From positions 868,001 to 932,000 of the forward strand of contig NZ_JAGGKM010000001.1 of the NCBI RefSeq assembly GCF_017873715.1: a stretch of 64,000 bases of DNA, given 5' to 3'. Shown here in pieces: positions 23,786 through 32,511 of this stretch. The notes below the pieces were generated by a model. That model had not been told where the DNA came from. It did no database searches and saw nothing but the letters and a program-made list of their open reading frames with translations. Source of the DNA: Cytobacillus luteolus (GTDB taxonomy: Bacteria > Bacillota > Bacilli > Bacillales > Bacillaceae_L). The stretch's first letter is position 1, and every line of letters begins with the position of its first letter. The translations under genes were made by a program, and so were the position numbers.

Positions 23786-24211
23786 ATGCAATATTATTAT
23801 GGGAACCAAATGCCGCTGCGAGTTCTTGATGAGGCTGAGTTTTGGAAGCACCAAGAAGAGGAACATACAGTTGTTATTCGAGAGCTTGTAGGAAATCTTG
23901 AACAGAAGTATGTTGAGGCTCTTAAGGAATGGGAAAAAGCTTTTGCTGAGGCACATCAACAAGTAATAAGGTATATTCAAACAGTTAAACGTTCAAAAGG
24001 GGAAGTTTCCCCGGCACTTTATCAAGATATCATGCAGCTTGTTACATTTTGCTTACAGCAGAGTCAACTATTCATTAATTTTTGCCGAGTACTGATGGAA
24101 GAAAGTGAACCGATTAGCTCGAATCCAACAGCCAAAGTTGTTTTGCATCATATTATTGTTGAATCAGAGTATTTTATCGGAGTTGCTCAAACGATTTTAT
24201 ATCAGAAGTAA
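23786..24211 (+). CDS. DUF2935 family protein (single domain)
   Basis: 141 residues, all helical. EAEFWKHQEEEHTVVIREL has the acidic/His pattern of DUF2935, a ferritin-like family, and VLHHIIVESEYFIGVAQTIL repeats it at the C-terminus (His-His and Glu). Many DUF2935 proteins have two such domains; this one has one. Metal binding is likely, function unknown. Terminator at 24258. Confidence 0.75.
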   Translation: MQYYYGNQMPLRVLDEAEFWKHQEEEHTVVIRELVGNLEQKYVEALKEWEKAFAEAHQQVIRYIQTVKRSKGEVSPALYQDIMQLVTFCLQQSQLFINFCRVLMEESEPISSNPTAKVVLHHIIVESEYFIGVAQTILYQK

Positions 24212-24257
24212 TGGCATTTGATACCAAATAGTATTTTGAATATAAAATAAAACAGAT

Positions 24258-24284
24258 AAGAGCTCATCATAGGGCTCTTTTTTG
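24258..24284 (+). terminator. Terminator after the DUF2935 gene
   Basis: AAGAGCTC with GGGCTCTT (one G-T pair), 6-base loop, continuing into T5. Confidence 0.75.
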
Positions 24285-24393
24285 CATGTTAACAATACGA
24301 AATAAGGGTAACTGAATCTTCACATCTTTTTATCCGTATAGTTATAGTATTATTGCATTTAATCTAGTTTTAATGTTGGAAGGGGTCTTTCAT

Positions 24394-25014
24394 TTGAAGA
24401 AAAGCGTAAAAACGTATGCCTTAGTTATTTTAGTAATCATAACAGGGATTGCAATGTTTGATAACCATCGTATTTCTGAAGAAGCAGTGATACTGCAAAG
24501 TGAAAAGGACAAGTTAGTTGAACAGGTCGCTAGTCTAGAGAAGGAAGATGAGAATAAATCAAACTCGGTAGAATCACTAGAACATGAGAATAAGAGGTTA
24601 GTAGGTGAACTTTCAGAATTAGAGAAAGAAGTTGAAGGATTAAAGACGACAGTTAATTATCAAGACTTTCTTGGTGCGATAAGTACGGTTGAATCCTATC
24701 AGGTTTCAAAAACTTTCAAGGAGACACACGACTATTTCTTAAATACAAGAGGTCTTGGTTTTAGTTATTCAGGCACTGATGCTACATGTCCTTGCGAATT
24801 CTTGTTTAACGGAAGAAGTTTTGAATGGGTTCCTAATGCAATTCAAGAACTAAAGAAATTCAGGGCCGAAGGGAATAAAGTATACCTAACTTATCAAACG
24901 AATGAAGACATAAAACATTATAATTATCAGTTTGTCATGGCTAAGGGAGAAGGTATGTTTGAAAACAAAGAGGAAGCCTGGAGGATTGAAGTAATTGAAA
25001 AGATTAGAAAGTAA
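24394..25014 (+). CDS. Membrane-anchored coiled-coil protein
   Basis: 206 residues from TTG 24394 with GGAAGGGG upstream. An N-terminal anchor (YALVILVIITGIAMF) is followed by about 65 residues of heptad-rich coiled coil (LQSEKDKLVEQVASLEKE, ENKRLVGELSELEKEVEG). A C-terminal globular domain of about 110 residues contains a CPCEF motif. Probably extracytoplasmic. No known family; the layout resembles the lipoprotein at 40261. Confidence 0.6.
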   Translation: MKKSVKTYALVILVIITGIAMFDNHRISEEAVILQSEKDKLVEQVASLEKEDENKSNSVESLEHENKRLVGELSELEKEVEGLKTTVNYQDFLGAISTVESYQVSKTFKETHDYFLNTRGLGFSYSGTDATCPCEFLFNGRSFEWVPNAIQELKKFRAEGNKVYLTYQTNEDIKHYNYQFVMAKGEGMFENKEEAWRIEVIEKIRK

Positions 25015-25155
25015 TGAACCCTACTGTTTTCCATTGAATTAAAATGCTAACTAACTATGTACCATCAAATTTTTTATTCATGATTTTCCATACTAGGTAA
25101 AACCTAAAGATTGCAAAAGGTTGAGTATAAATAATTTGTTGGAGGATTACCTTAT

Positions 25156-25295
25156 ATGCCTGAGAAACCGAAGCTTTATCATCTGAAATAGGAACGATAT
25201 GGATGACGTACCAACAAAAGACAATGATATTCAATATGTTAACTTATTTTATACATAAGGCTGACGACGCGGAAGCTAAAGAGATTATGGTGTGA
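25156..25295 (+). pseudogene. Remnant of a small gene (stop plus frameshifts)
   Basis: Behind a clear GGAGG, ATG 25156 reads MPEKPKLYHLK and then stops. In other frames the text continues as MDDVPTKDNDIQYVNLFYT and then KADDAEAKEIMV before a stop at 25295. Joined, these would give one short polar protein, so this looks like a gene broken by a stop and two shifts. Family not recognised. Confidence 0.35.
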
Positions 25296-25296
25296 A

Positions 25297-25326
25297 AAAG
25301 CCAGGGGTTTAGGATCCCTGGCTTTC
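25297..25326. terminator. Terminator between the remnant and the S9 peptidase gene
   Basis: AAAGCCAGGG/CCCTGGCTTT, 10-bp perfect stem; could serve both strands (the plus-strand T run is short). Confidence 0.75.
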
Positions 25327-25363
25327 ATTTATTCGCATACTAGATACATCTCTATCTCTATTT

Positions 25364-27169
25364 CTATTCCTCAGTTATTCGCATTAAGAATTCACTAATA
25401 CGTTTATAGGCATATATCTCATTTTCAAGTTTTGAAAAACCATGTCCCTCATCATAAAATACTTCATACTCAACATCTATTCCTTTGTTCTGTAAAGCTA
25501 AAACCATTTGATCGGACTCAGATTGTTTTACTCGTGGATCATTCGCTCCTTGAAGAATAAGGAGGGGCTTACGAATATTGTCTACATAAGAAATAGGTGA
25601 GTGTTCTATTAATTTTTCATTATCTCGAGTAGGGTTACCAATCCATGTGTCCATTCGTTCTGCCCAATGTGGTGGACATGTCTGAATCAAAGTAAATAAA
25701 CTACTAGGCCCAAACCCGTCTACACATGCTTTAAATCTATCCTGGTGGCGTCCAAATAAAAGAAGGGACATATATCCACCATAACTAAAGCCTAAAGTAA
25801 TAATTTTCTCTTCAGTTGCTTTCCCATCTTCGATTAGCTGATCGATTCCAGAAAGGATATCTAAACGTGGTCCACCACCCCAATCTCTTTCGATCATTTT
25901 CAGAAAAGAGGTTCCATAATTAGGTGTTCCTCGAAAGTTAGGAGCAAAAATACTAAAACCTTGTTGGAGTAAATATTGAAAAAGTCCAAAGTAACTATTT
26001 TGTTCGTTATACTGAGGGCCACCATGTGTATAAATTATCGTATGGTTGTTGCTAATAGATTCATCTGCTTTATAATACATTGCTTCTATTTCTACACCAT
26101 CGAAAGACTTATATGTCATACGTTCTGGATTTACTAGCGTTTTAGTTGGGATATTAGGGACAGAATTTTCTAGTATACACTCCCAATCATTTAATGGCGT
26201 TTTCTTATAAATGCTACTAGGTATGGTTGGAGATGAACCACAAATATAGATATTTCCGTTTTCAGTTATAAAAAATTGCTGGATGGTATCAGTTGGAAGA
26301 TTGATATTTTTTACTATTTTATTTTCTAAATGGTAGGTATAAAGTTTATCGACAGGGCCAGACTTTGTTTGAAAATAGACAGAATGAGTAGAAGGGTTAA
26401 AGTGTAGATATTCAATATCTTCTTTATCGATTTCTATTACCTTTTCAAATTGTCCAGAAGAAAGATCGAATTTAGCAAGGTACGTATATTCCTCCATATA
26501 GTTGGTGGTAAAGTAGGCAATTTCATTAGAGATAAAGATAAGATTAGAAATCCTATACGGTTCAACCGGGTTTGAAATGACTTCAATTTCGCTTTCTTCA
26601 TTTCTGATATAGAGCTTCATATTGCTATGGTTCTTCCGTACAAAGTAGGCAATCATCTTTTCATTAGGACTTACATCTAAAAGTCTAGTTTCTGCTTCGC
26701 TTCCTTTATGTAATACAACTTCTTCATTACTGATTAAATCATAGGAAAAGATAGATAGATAAAGAGGATTGTCTTTTGACGAAGAGTAATATAGTCTTTT
26801 TCCATCCTCTGAAATTTTTGTAAGGAAATACATACTTTCTTGATTGGTTCTAATATCCTTCCATTTTTCTCCATTTGTTGTAATAGTGTATATATGAGAT
26901 AGTTCATTCCCATCTCTATCACTAGTAAAATAGATGGTATCATAATTCGAATCTTTAGTAGGTACAACAGCTATTTCGGACGTTTTTTGATTATGAAAAG
27001 TAAGTTGGCTTAACTTGTTTTGATCTGATAAATTCATTTTCCACAGATTATATGTGCCCGTTTTATTCATGCTTAAATAGAGTTCAGTTTCGGTATTGTT
27101 TATTGTAAAAGCAGAAATAGATAATGTTTTTAAAAAAGGCTCTACTTCTATTTGATTCGTTGTCCTCAT
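25364..27169 (-). CDS. S9-family serine peptidase (acylaminoacyl-/prolyl-oligopeptidase-like)
   Basis: 601 residues. The first about 340 form a beta-propeller (repeats such as KDSNYDTIYFTSDRDGNELS). The C-terminal 250 are an alpha/beta-hydrolase: YTHGGPQYNEQ, FAPNFRGTPNYG, nucleophile Ser462 in GFSYGGYMS, Asp in LQGANDPRV and His in DEGHGFSK. The enzyme cleaves short peptides in the cytoplasm; no signal peptide is present. Its start overlaps the stop of the M20 peptidase gene by 4 bp, so both are made together, probably for peptide or amino-acid use. Confidence 0.9.
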   Translation of the reverse strand: MRTTNQIEVEPFLKTLSISAFTINNTETELYLSMNKTGTYNLWKMNLSDQNKLSQLTFHNQKTSEIAVVPTKDSNYDTIYFTSDRDGNELSHIYTITTNGEKWKDIRTNQESMYFLTKISEDGKRLYYSSSKDNPLYLSIFSYDLISNEEVVLHKGSEAETRLLDVSPNEKMIAYFVRKNHSNMKLYIRNEESEIEVISNPVEPYRISNLIFISNEIAYFTTNYMEEYTYLAKFDLSSGQFEKVIEIDKEDIEYLHFNPSTHSVYFQTKSGPVDKLYTYHLENKIVKNINLPTDTIQQFFITENGNIYICGSSPTIPSSIYKKTPLNDWECILENSVPNIPTKTLVNPERMTYKSFDGVEIEAMYYKADESISNNHTIIYTHGGPQYNEQNSYFGLFQYLLQQGFSIFAPNFRGTPNYGTSFLKMIERDWGGGPRLDILSGIDQLIEDGKATEEKIITLGFSYGGYMSLLLFGRHQDRFKACVDGFGPSSLFTLIQTCPPHWAERMDTWIGNPTRDNEKLIEHSPISYVDNIRKPLLILQGANDPRVKQSESDQMVLALQNKGIDVEYEVFYDEGHGFSKLENEIYAYKRISEFLMRITEE

Positions 27170-28419
27170 CTTTTAACCTCGCTTTCTACTGTTTGATTTA
27201 CTATATTTAGACAAAATAATGAAATGACTTTCACGGTATTAAGAAGATCACTGATTTCCATATATTCATCATATCCATGTAAACGGTTTGTAGGAGTTCC
27301 TGGTCCATAATTAATAGCAGGAATTCCATTTTGAATAAACCATCTAGAGTCAGATTGCCCCATAACTCCAACTATTGGTAGTTCAACATTATTCATTGCT
27401 ATACTCGCTTTTTGGAGAGCTTCAATAATCGGATGGTTGCGTTCGATGATTGTCGGTGTTGTTTCTGCTTCCCCTTTTTTCTGAATAATGATATTCATAT
27501 CTGGGTCATCTACTTTTAAGTTAAATACCATGTTCTCGATACGTTCAACGATTGAATCAATAGAATGTTCTGGAATGATTCGTAAGTCCACTTCAATTTC
27601 GCAACTTCCAGGAACTACATTCGACTTTGTTCCGCCAGAGATAACGCCAACGTTAATAGTTGTATACTTCATTCCATTAATGTTGGATGGTTCGTTCATA
27701 AGATCGGATTGTAATTTTTCTAAGCCATTAATTACTTTTGCCATCTTTTCAATTGCATTGATTCCATTCCATTTAAAACCAGAGTGGGCAGGAACTCCGA
27801 CTGATTTAATGATTAATTGAGTCATACCAGCCATCGCATGGATAATTTCTTGGCTATATCCTTCTACTAGCGCAAAATCACCTTCGATTAATCCATTACT
27901 TGCTAAGTAGCCTGCTCCTAATTCTCCACCCGTTTCTTCATCACAAGTTGCAGCAATGATAAGATCACCGGATAGAGGAATGCCTGCTCGTTTAAGTACA
28001 AGTGCAGCACCAATATAAGCTGCAAGTCGGCCTTTAGAGTCAGTTGCCCCTCGACCAAAAACTTTTCCATCATGAATCAATCCCGAAAATGGTGGAAATG
28101 TCCACATACTATGATCATCTTCTGGGACTGTGTCTAAGTGGGCATTTAAAATAAGTGAAGGCCCAGTACCATCGCCTTTTAATGTTGCAATCAAATTTTG
28201 TCTGTTCGTCTGTAGACCCTTTTGTTTGATTAGGTTTTCTGGGACAGGTAAAACATAAACATCGTCAAAGCCATAACTTGTTAATTTTTCATAAAGGAAG
28301 TCACATATCGCCTCATATTCTCCTGGTGGGTTAACACTTGGGATTTGAATCATTTGAGATAATAATGAGACAATTTCATCTTCTACGTTCTTTATTTCAT
28401 TTAAGATTTGATGTTTCAT
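27166..28419 (-). CDS. M20-family metallopeptidase (ArgE/DapE-like deacylase)
   Basis: 417 residues. SLILNAHLDTVPEDD gives the first metal His/Asp, VFGRGATDSKGRLAAYIGAA the bridging Asp, and ATCDEETGGELG the catalytic Glu pair. NYGPGTPTNRLHGYDEYMEI has the last His. Metal-dependent removal of an acyl group or cleavage of a dipeptide; the substrate is unknown. First gene of a two-gene operon with the S9 peptidase, divergent from a MocR regulator. Confidence 0.92.
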   Translation of the reverse strand: MKHQILNEIKNVEDEIVSLLSQMIQIPSVNPPGEYEAICDFLYEKLTSYGFDDVYVLPVPENLIKQKGLQTNRQNLIATLKGDGTGPSLILNAHLDTVPEDDHSMWTFPPFSGLIHDGKVFGRGATDSKGRLAAYIGAALVLKRAGIPLSGDLIIAATCDEETGGELGAGYLASNGLIEGDFALVEGYSQEIIHAMAGMTQLIIKSVGVPAHSGFKWNGINAIEKMAKVINGLEKLQSDLMNEPSNINGMKYTTINVGVISGGTKSNVVPGSCEIEVDLRIIPEHSIDSIVERIENMVFNLKVDDPDMNIIIQKKGEAETTPTIIERNHPIIEALQKASIAMNNVELPIVGVMGQSDSRWFIQNGIPAINYGPGTPTNRLHGYDEYMEISDLLNTVKVISLFCLNIVNQTVESEVKR

Positions 28420-28509
28420 CTAATCATAACTCCTTTTCAAATCATTTATTTTCAATAAAAGAGTGTGAATTATCAAACTAATTAACTTATAATAATAAAT
28501 AACACAAAA

Positions 28510-28531
28510 CTGTATATCAAAAAATATACAG
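28510..28531. promoter_or_regulatory. Palindromic operator candidate between peptidase operon and MocR gene
   Basis: CTGTATAT-N6-ATATACAG, a perfect 8-bp inverted repeat, 24 bp before the MocR start and about 90 bp before the M20 start. Its place suggests a binding site for the MocR protein; no binding data. Confidence 0.5.
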
Positions 28532-28554
28532 ATTTACAATTATTAAAAGGACAG

Positions 28555-29991
28555 ATGATAAAAATGCCAATACTTCCATTTATCGACGAGAACACTGATG
28601 TTCCACTTTATGTACAAATCTACAATTATATTAAAAATGAAATAGTCACTGGGAAAATTACAAAGAATACAAGACTTCCTTCAATTCGAAAGCTTTCAAA
28701 TTTTCTTAGTGTAAGTACTACATCAGTTGAAAATGCCTATCTTCAATTGGTGGCAGAAGGGTTTATTGAAAGTAAACCCAAGAGTGGATATATTGTATTA
28801 GATCTGCCGGAACCAGTATTTAGCCTGGATAAAGAGAATATGAATATACGGCCACCATTACAAAGCTACCCTATGTTTGATGCAACGGAATATCCGTTTG
28901 ATTTTCACTTTTCAATGAATGATTTTTCTTACTTTCCTTTTCAAATATGGAGAAGATTATATACAGAAGTTCTTCAACAGGAACATAAACGTCTTCTTTT
29001 CTATGGAGATTTACAAGGGGAAATGGAGTTAAGGTGTGAAATCGCTAAGTATTTACATCAATATCGAGGAGTTAAGTGTACTCCCGAACAAATCGTGATA
29101 GGGGCCAATCAGTTTCAATTAATTTCATTGCTTGCAATTATGTTTAAATCGTATACAACAAGTATGGGAGTAGAGAATCCAGGGTATTTAACATTGCCAT
29201 CTGTTTTCAGAAACCATAACTATAAAGTCATTCCTATCTCTTTGGAAGGCGATGGTATTACTATTAGGGAAATCTATGAAAATAACCTTCAACTCGTCTG
29301 TGTCTCACCGTCTCATCAGTTTCCAAGAGGCATGACAATGCCAATCTCTAAGCGACTGCAACTACTTGAGTGGGCAAAGGAAGTAGATGGTTTTGTTATA
29401 GAAGATGATTATGATGGAGAATTTCGATATTATGGAAGGCCAATACCCTCTCTTCAAGGATTAATGAAAAATTCAAATGTTATTTATTTGGGAGGTTTTT
29501 CACAAATTCTATCTCCAGCAATATGTGTAAACTATATGGTTCTGCCAGAACAATTAGTAGAGTCTTATCATTATCATAAAAATGAAATGATAGTAGACCA
29601 GTCATCCTCAAGACTTCATCAGAAGGTACTTCAGCTTTTTATGAAGAGAGGCTATCTAGAAAAACATATTCGTAAAATGAGAAAAATCTATCGAACGAAG
29701 CATGACCTCGTAGTCAAATCAGTTCAGGAAACTTTTAAGGCGAGAGGTAAGTTAATTGGAAAAGATGCAGGGTTTCATGTTTTATTACAATTAGAAAGTA
29801 ATAAGTCTGAAAAAGAGCTAGTTGAACTTTCAAAGAAAGCTGGTATCAGAATTATCCCTGCTTCATTTACTTGGTTGCAGCCTACCGAAAAAATTCCTAA
29901 TGAATTTCTTCTTGGCTTTTGTGGAATTGAATTAGATAAAATTGAGGAGGGCGTTCGAAAACTTCATAAAGTATGGATTTTAGATGAATGA
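28555..29991 (+). CDS. MocR-type regulator (GntR helix-turn-helix fused to aminotransferase fold)
   Basis: 478 residues. Residues about 10-80 are a GntR winged helix (PLYVQIYNYIKNEIVTGKI, LPSIRKLSNFLSVSTTSVEN). From about 110 it has a class I aminotransferase domain (LLFYGDLQGEMELRCEIAKY, VEDDYDGEFRY-type IEDDYDGEFRYYGRP). The usual PLP lysine would lie in the GGFSQILSPAICVNYM segment, where related regulators read GTFSKxLxP. Here the Lys is Gln, so PLP may not be bound covalently. It is divergent from the peptidase operon and probably controls it. The start may be ATG 28564. Confidence 0.88.
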   Translation: MIKMPILPFIDENTDVPLYVQIYNYIKNEIVTGKITKNTRLPSIRKLSNFLSVSTTSVENAYLQLVAEGFIESKPKSGYIVLDLPEPVFSLDKENMNIRPPLQSYPMFDATEYPFDFHFSMNDFSYFPFQIWRRLYTEVLQQEHKRLLFYGDLQGEMELRCEIAKYLHQYRGVKCTPEQIVIGANQFQLISLLAIMFKSYTTSMGVENPGYLTLPSVFRNHNYKVIPISLEGDGITIREIYENNLQLVCVSPSHQFPRGMTMPISKRLQLLEWAKEVDGFVIEDDYDGEFRYYGRPIPSLQGLMKNSNVIYLGGFSQILSPAICVNYMVLPEQLVESYHYHKNEMIVDQSSSRLHQKVLQLFMKRGYLEKHIRKMRKIYRTKHDLVVKSVQETFKARGKLIGKDAGFHVLLQLESNKSEKELVELSKKAGIRIIPASFTWLQPTEKIPNEFLLGFCGIELDKIEEGVRKLHKVWILDE

Positions 29992-30064
29992 TACCTATAA
30001 AGCAACTTAGTTTTAATGACCAACAGTGTTACTTCAGAAAAAAGAACGAACATCGTAATTTAGC

Positions 30065-30090
30065 AGAGCTCTGGTTAGAGCTCTTTTTTT
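30065..30090 (+). terminator. Terminator after the MocR gene
   Basis: AGAGCTC/GAGCTCT stem with a short loop and T7. Confidence 0.75.
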
Positions 30091-30100
30091 GTGGTAGGTA

Positions 30101-30208
30101 TTATTGTCGTGGTGCTAATAATATAACAGAAACCCCTATTAAACAGATTCCTGCACCTACCCAATCATATAAATCAGGTGTTTTTTTATCAATGCCCCAA
30201 CCCATAGG
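30101..30208 (-). pseudogene. C-terminal remnant of a YnfA/UPF0060 membrane protein
   Basis: The minus strand reads GWGIDKKTPDLYDWVGAGIC followed by LIGVSVILLAPRQ and a stop at 30101. This matches the conserved end of YnfA/UPF0060 proteins (W-G-x-D-x-K-x-P-D-x-Y-D-W-x-G). The upstream three quarters of the gene are absent: sequence beyond 30208 no longer fits the family and the next gene begins soon after. A truncated relic, unlikely to be expressed. Confidence 0.6.
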
Positions 30209-30304
30209 GAAGTGTTATTAGTTGAAAGAGCAGTTATTTTATAAATTTGTCATCTCTGTATCTATTCTTTTATAGACTTAGTTATTAGAAGGGACGGTGA
30301 TAAA

Positions 30305-30565
30305 ATGGATCATTGTTTTGATCTAATTGGAGATGCAATTTTAATGAAACCTGTATCACATTCAAAACTTAGATTAGCGATTGAAAACCTAAGTACCGAA
30401 GCATGGTTTAGGGATTTATATAAAAATACACAATATACTAATGTGATTTGGAACGATAAGAATATTAAGAAGATCCTTCTTAATCCGAGAAATGTGGAGC
30501 TGATAAAAACCAATCAGTATCATAGGAACGTTTTTATTAAATTAGTGAAGAAACAATACCAATAA
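30305..30565 (+). CDS. Hypothetical protein
   Basis: 86 residues from ATG 30305; GAAGGGACGG lies upstream, a moderate ribosome site. DLIGDAILMKPVSHSKLRLA and later IKKILLNPRNVELIKTNQYH; mixed, basic, no membrane segment, no family recognised. A hairpin terminator follows at 30607, which supports a real transcript. Confidence 0.45.
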   Translation: MDHCFDLIGDAILMKPVSHSKLRLAIENLSTEAWFRDLYKNTQYTNVIWNDKNIKKILLNPRNVELIKTNQYHRNVFIKLVKKQYQ

Positions 30566-30606
30566 AGAAGTTTGCTAATACGGATAAAATTTCTAAACAA
30601 AAAATT

Positions 30607-30635
30607 TCCGCCATAATTTTTCGGCGGTTTTTCTA
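30607..30635 (+). terminator. Terminator after the gene at 30305
   Basis: CCGCC/GGCGG stem within TTTCCGCC...CGGCGGTTTTT. Confidence 0.65.
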
Positions 30636-30749
30636 TTTGTATAAGAATCCGAGCTTTTGTCAATTGCAAAGGAATCTCTATGAAACCTTTCTGTCGTATT
30701 ATCGTATAAGACTGTAATAAGCTTTGGGGAAATTTGAGAGGGTGGGTAT

Positions 30750-30893
30750 CATGAACATTGCTATTTTTCAATTCCTCATATTTCAATTAATCTTACCATC
30801 CTTATTTATCGTCTCATTATATAAGGGGTCTATGCGTAATAAGATGGAATGGGTTACTTCAATGGAAGGTTTCTCGTTAGAAATAGTATTGTG
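30750..30893 (+). CDS. Short membrane peptide or N-terminal gene fragment
   Basis: 47 residues from ATG 30750 with GAGAGGGTGGG upstream. One hydrophobic segment (IFQFLIFQLILPSLFIVSLY) followed by a polar stretch with KMEWVTS. It reads like the start of a longer membrane protein cut short. Not recognised. Confidence 0.35.
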
Positions 30894-30938
30894 AGATAAA
30901 GAGATAGTAAGAAGTTATATTTTTAGGAGGACGTTGTA

Positions 30939-31391
30939 TTGGAGAATGAGCATGTAAAATTAATCATTAAGAAGATTAGAGAAACTGTTAGCAAACCAAT
31001 GTTGAAAAAGCTAGATTTAGATAAATGTGAGCGGGTAGTTGAAAAACTTTATTCCTTTACAGATTGTGAGGAATGTCAACATCTATTTCATGAATTAACG
31101 AATCATCTCAATCAGCTAGAATCTAATGTAGACAAAATAGCTGACCATGAATGTAAACAACTTAAACAATTCATTGAGCACACTGTTTCTCACTTACAGA
31201 AAAAACATAAGTTTGTTGCTGAGGGACATTATCTAGCAATCTACATGTCAATTGGGATGAGTTTTGGGCTCGTTTTTGGGTTAACTTTATTTGATAATAT
31301 TGCAATGGGTTTACCGCTTGGAATGGGTATAGGTATTGCAATAGGTGCTAGTTTGGATGCTGATGCAAAGAATAAAGGAAAAACGATATAA
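30939..31391 (+). CDS. Hypothetical protein with C-terminal glycine-zipper membrane segment
   Basis: 150 residues from TTG 30939, AGGAGG eight bases upstream. The first 95 residues are helical and carry Cys residues (LDKCERVVE, FTDCEECQHL, ADHECKQLK). The rest is a paired membrane hairpin rich in glycine (SIGMSFGLVFGLTLFDNIAM then GLPLGMGIGIAIGASL). Similar Firmicutes proteins are annotated only as hypothetical glycine-zipper proteins. Terminator at 31475. Confidence 0.65.
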   Translation: MENEHVKLIIKKIRETVSKPMLKKLDLDKCERVVEKLYSFTDCEECQHLFHELTNHLNQLESNVDKIADHECKQLKQFIEHTVSHLQKKHKFVAEGHYLAIYMSIGMSFGLVFGLTLFDNIAMGLPLGMGIGIAIGASLDADAKNKGKTI

Positions 31392-31474
31392 GTCTGTATG
31401 GAGATTCTGGCTGAAGTATATTCCTGTGAACAGGAGATAAGTTTAACTGACACGTAATAAGACATTAAAATTGG

Positions 31475-31508
31475 AGCGTAGATCTGAGTTGGGTCACGCT
31501 TTTTTTTT
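31475..31508 (+). terminator. Terminator ahead of the XRE operon
   Basis: AGCGT/ACGCT stem followed by nine T. Confidence 0.65.
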
Positions 31509-31526
31509 GGATTTATGACCTTTATG

Positions 31527-31564
31527 TTTATCAAAATGACAAATATAGTTGTCAAAATGATAAA
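31527..31564 (+). promoter_or_regulatory. Nested operator candidate of the XRE regulator
   Basis: TTTATCAAAATGACAA (31527-31542) faces TTGTCAAAATGATAAA (31549-31564): four half-sites TTATCA, TGACAA, TTGTCA, TGATAA in mirror order around ATATAG. 35 bp before the XRE start, so autoregulation is likely. Confidence 0.6.
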
Positions 31565-31599
31565 TATCATTTACACTTGAGATATGAGGTGATGCGAAT

Positions 31600-31803
31600 A
31601 TGAAAAGTCGACTGAAGGAGCTTCGTGCACGGCATGGGTTAAATCAAACCCAACTGGCAAAGCTTGCGAAGGTATCAAGACAAACCATTAGTTTAATTGA
31701 ACGTGAAGAATTTATACCGTCATTATTAATCGCGGTTCGGATTTCACGGATATTTAATGAACCTGTTGAGAATGTATTTTTAATAGAGGAGGATGAATTA
31801 TAA
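31600..31803 (+). CDS. XRE-family helix-turn-helix regulator
   Basis: 67 residues, all helix-turn-helix: RLKELRARHGLNQTQLAKLA and VSRQTISLIEREEFIPSLLI are the HTH of the YozG/Cro-like family that controls membrane-protein or ABC genes. ATG 31600 with GAGGTGATG upstream. The DUF3169 gene starts within 2 bp of its end and an exporter follows, so it is the local regulator. Confidence 0.92.
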   Translation: MKSRLKELRARHGLNQTQLAKLAKVSRQTISLIEREEFIPSLLIAVRISRIFNEPVENVFLIEEDEL

Positions 31804-31804
31804 C

Positions 31805-32482
31805 ATGAAAAAGTGGATACCATTATTTTTTAGTGCTGTGATTGGATTCGTTGTTGTTACATTATTACTCAATAATTTTACATTTGATTTCACTGTACAT
31901 GGGAGTACAATTACAATCATTTTTTTAGTGATTATTTTCATATTGTTAGTGATCAGCGTGGTGCTTTATAGACAAATCAGGAATTTAAATAGTAAGGAAG
32001 TATACGGAGACGATGAAGATGAGGTAGATTCCTTGATTTATAAAAAATTTACAGATTACTCGTTTTTTGTGCAGTCCAGTCTTACTTTTTCACTATTAGC
32101 TCTAAGTATATCCGTTACTATTACTGAACAAATTTTTCTCACTGTTCTAGCTATCTTATTTTTGCTTATTAGTTATCTGTTATCAATGCTTGTATCACAT
32201 CTTACACAACTGATTTACCCTGAGCGAAATTTGCCAAGGTTTTCAGAAAAAAATTACGCAGAAAAACTTTTAGAAGCGTCAGATGAAGGTGAAAGGCACG
32301 TCATGCTGATCGGATTCTATAAGTCCTACAATTTACTAAGTGTTGCATTAGTTGTGGCCATTTTGCTATCAACTGTTTATTCGATGTCATCTGGTGAATC
32401 CCAAGTTTTCTCAATTATTCTAATGGCTAGTGTTTTACTACTAGTGCATGGGAAGTATTGTTTATCTATTCGAAATAAATAA
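31805..32482 (+). CDS. DUF3169-like membrane protein
   Basis: 225 residues from ATG 31805, GAGGAGG 12 bases upstream; ATG 31793 directly abuts the site and is unlikely. Six membrane segments in three pairs (WIPLFFSAVIGFVVVTLLL, ITIIFLVIIFILLVISVVLY). YPERNLPRFSEKNYAEKLLE and ASDEGERHVMLIGFYKSY resemble DUF3169 proteins, regularly coded next to XRE regulators. Function unknown. Confidence 0.75.
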   Translation: MKKWIPLFFSAVIGFVVVTLLLNNFTFDFTVHGSTITIIFLVIIFILLVISVVLYRQIRNLNSKEVYGDDEDEVDSLIYKKFTDYSFFVQSSLTFSLLALSISVTITEQIFLTVLAILFLLISYLLSMLVSHLTQLIYPERNLPRFSEKNYAEKLLEASDEGERHVMLIGFYKSYNLLSVALVVAILLSTVYSMSSGESQVFSIILMASVLLLVHGKYCLSIRNK

Positions 32483-32511
32483 GAGAAAAAATAAGGTGGA
32501 GGGAAGATACA

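Larger units (their letters stand above)
25015..25363. other. Gene-poor stretch before the S9 peptidase gene
   Basis: 349 bp holding only a decayed short reading frame (25156-25295) and the convergent terminator at 25297. Confidence 0.6.

Noticed and set aside
29988-30221. 77-residue plus-strand frame after the MocR gene
   Set aside because: It crosses a terminator and the antisense of the YnfA relic; no ribosome site.
30520-30786. 88-residue minus-strand frame
   Set aside because: No ribosome site, covers a terminator and the start of a likelier plus-strand frame.
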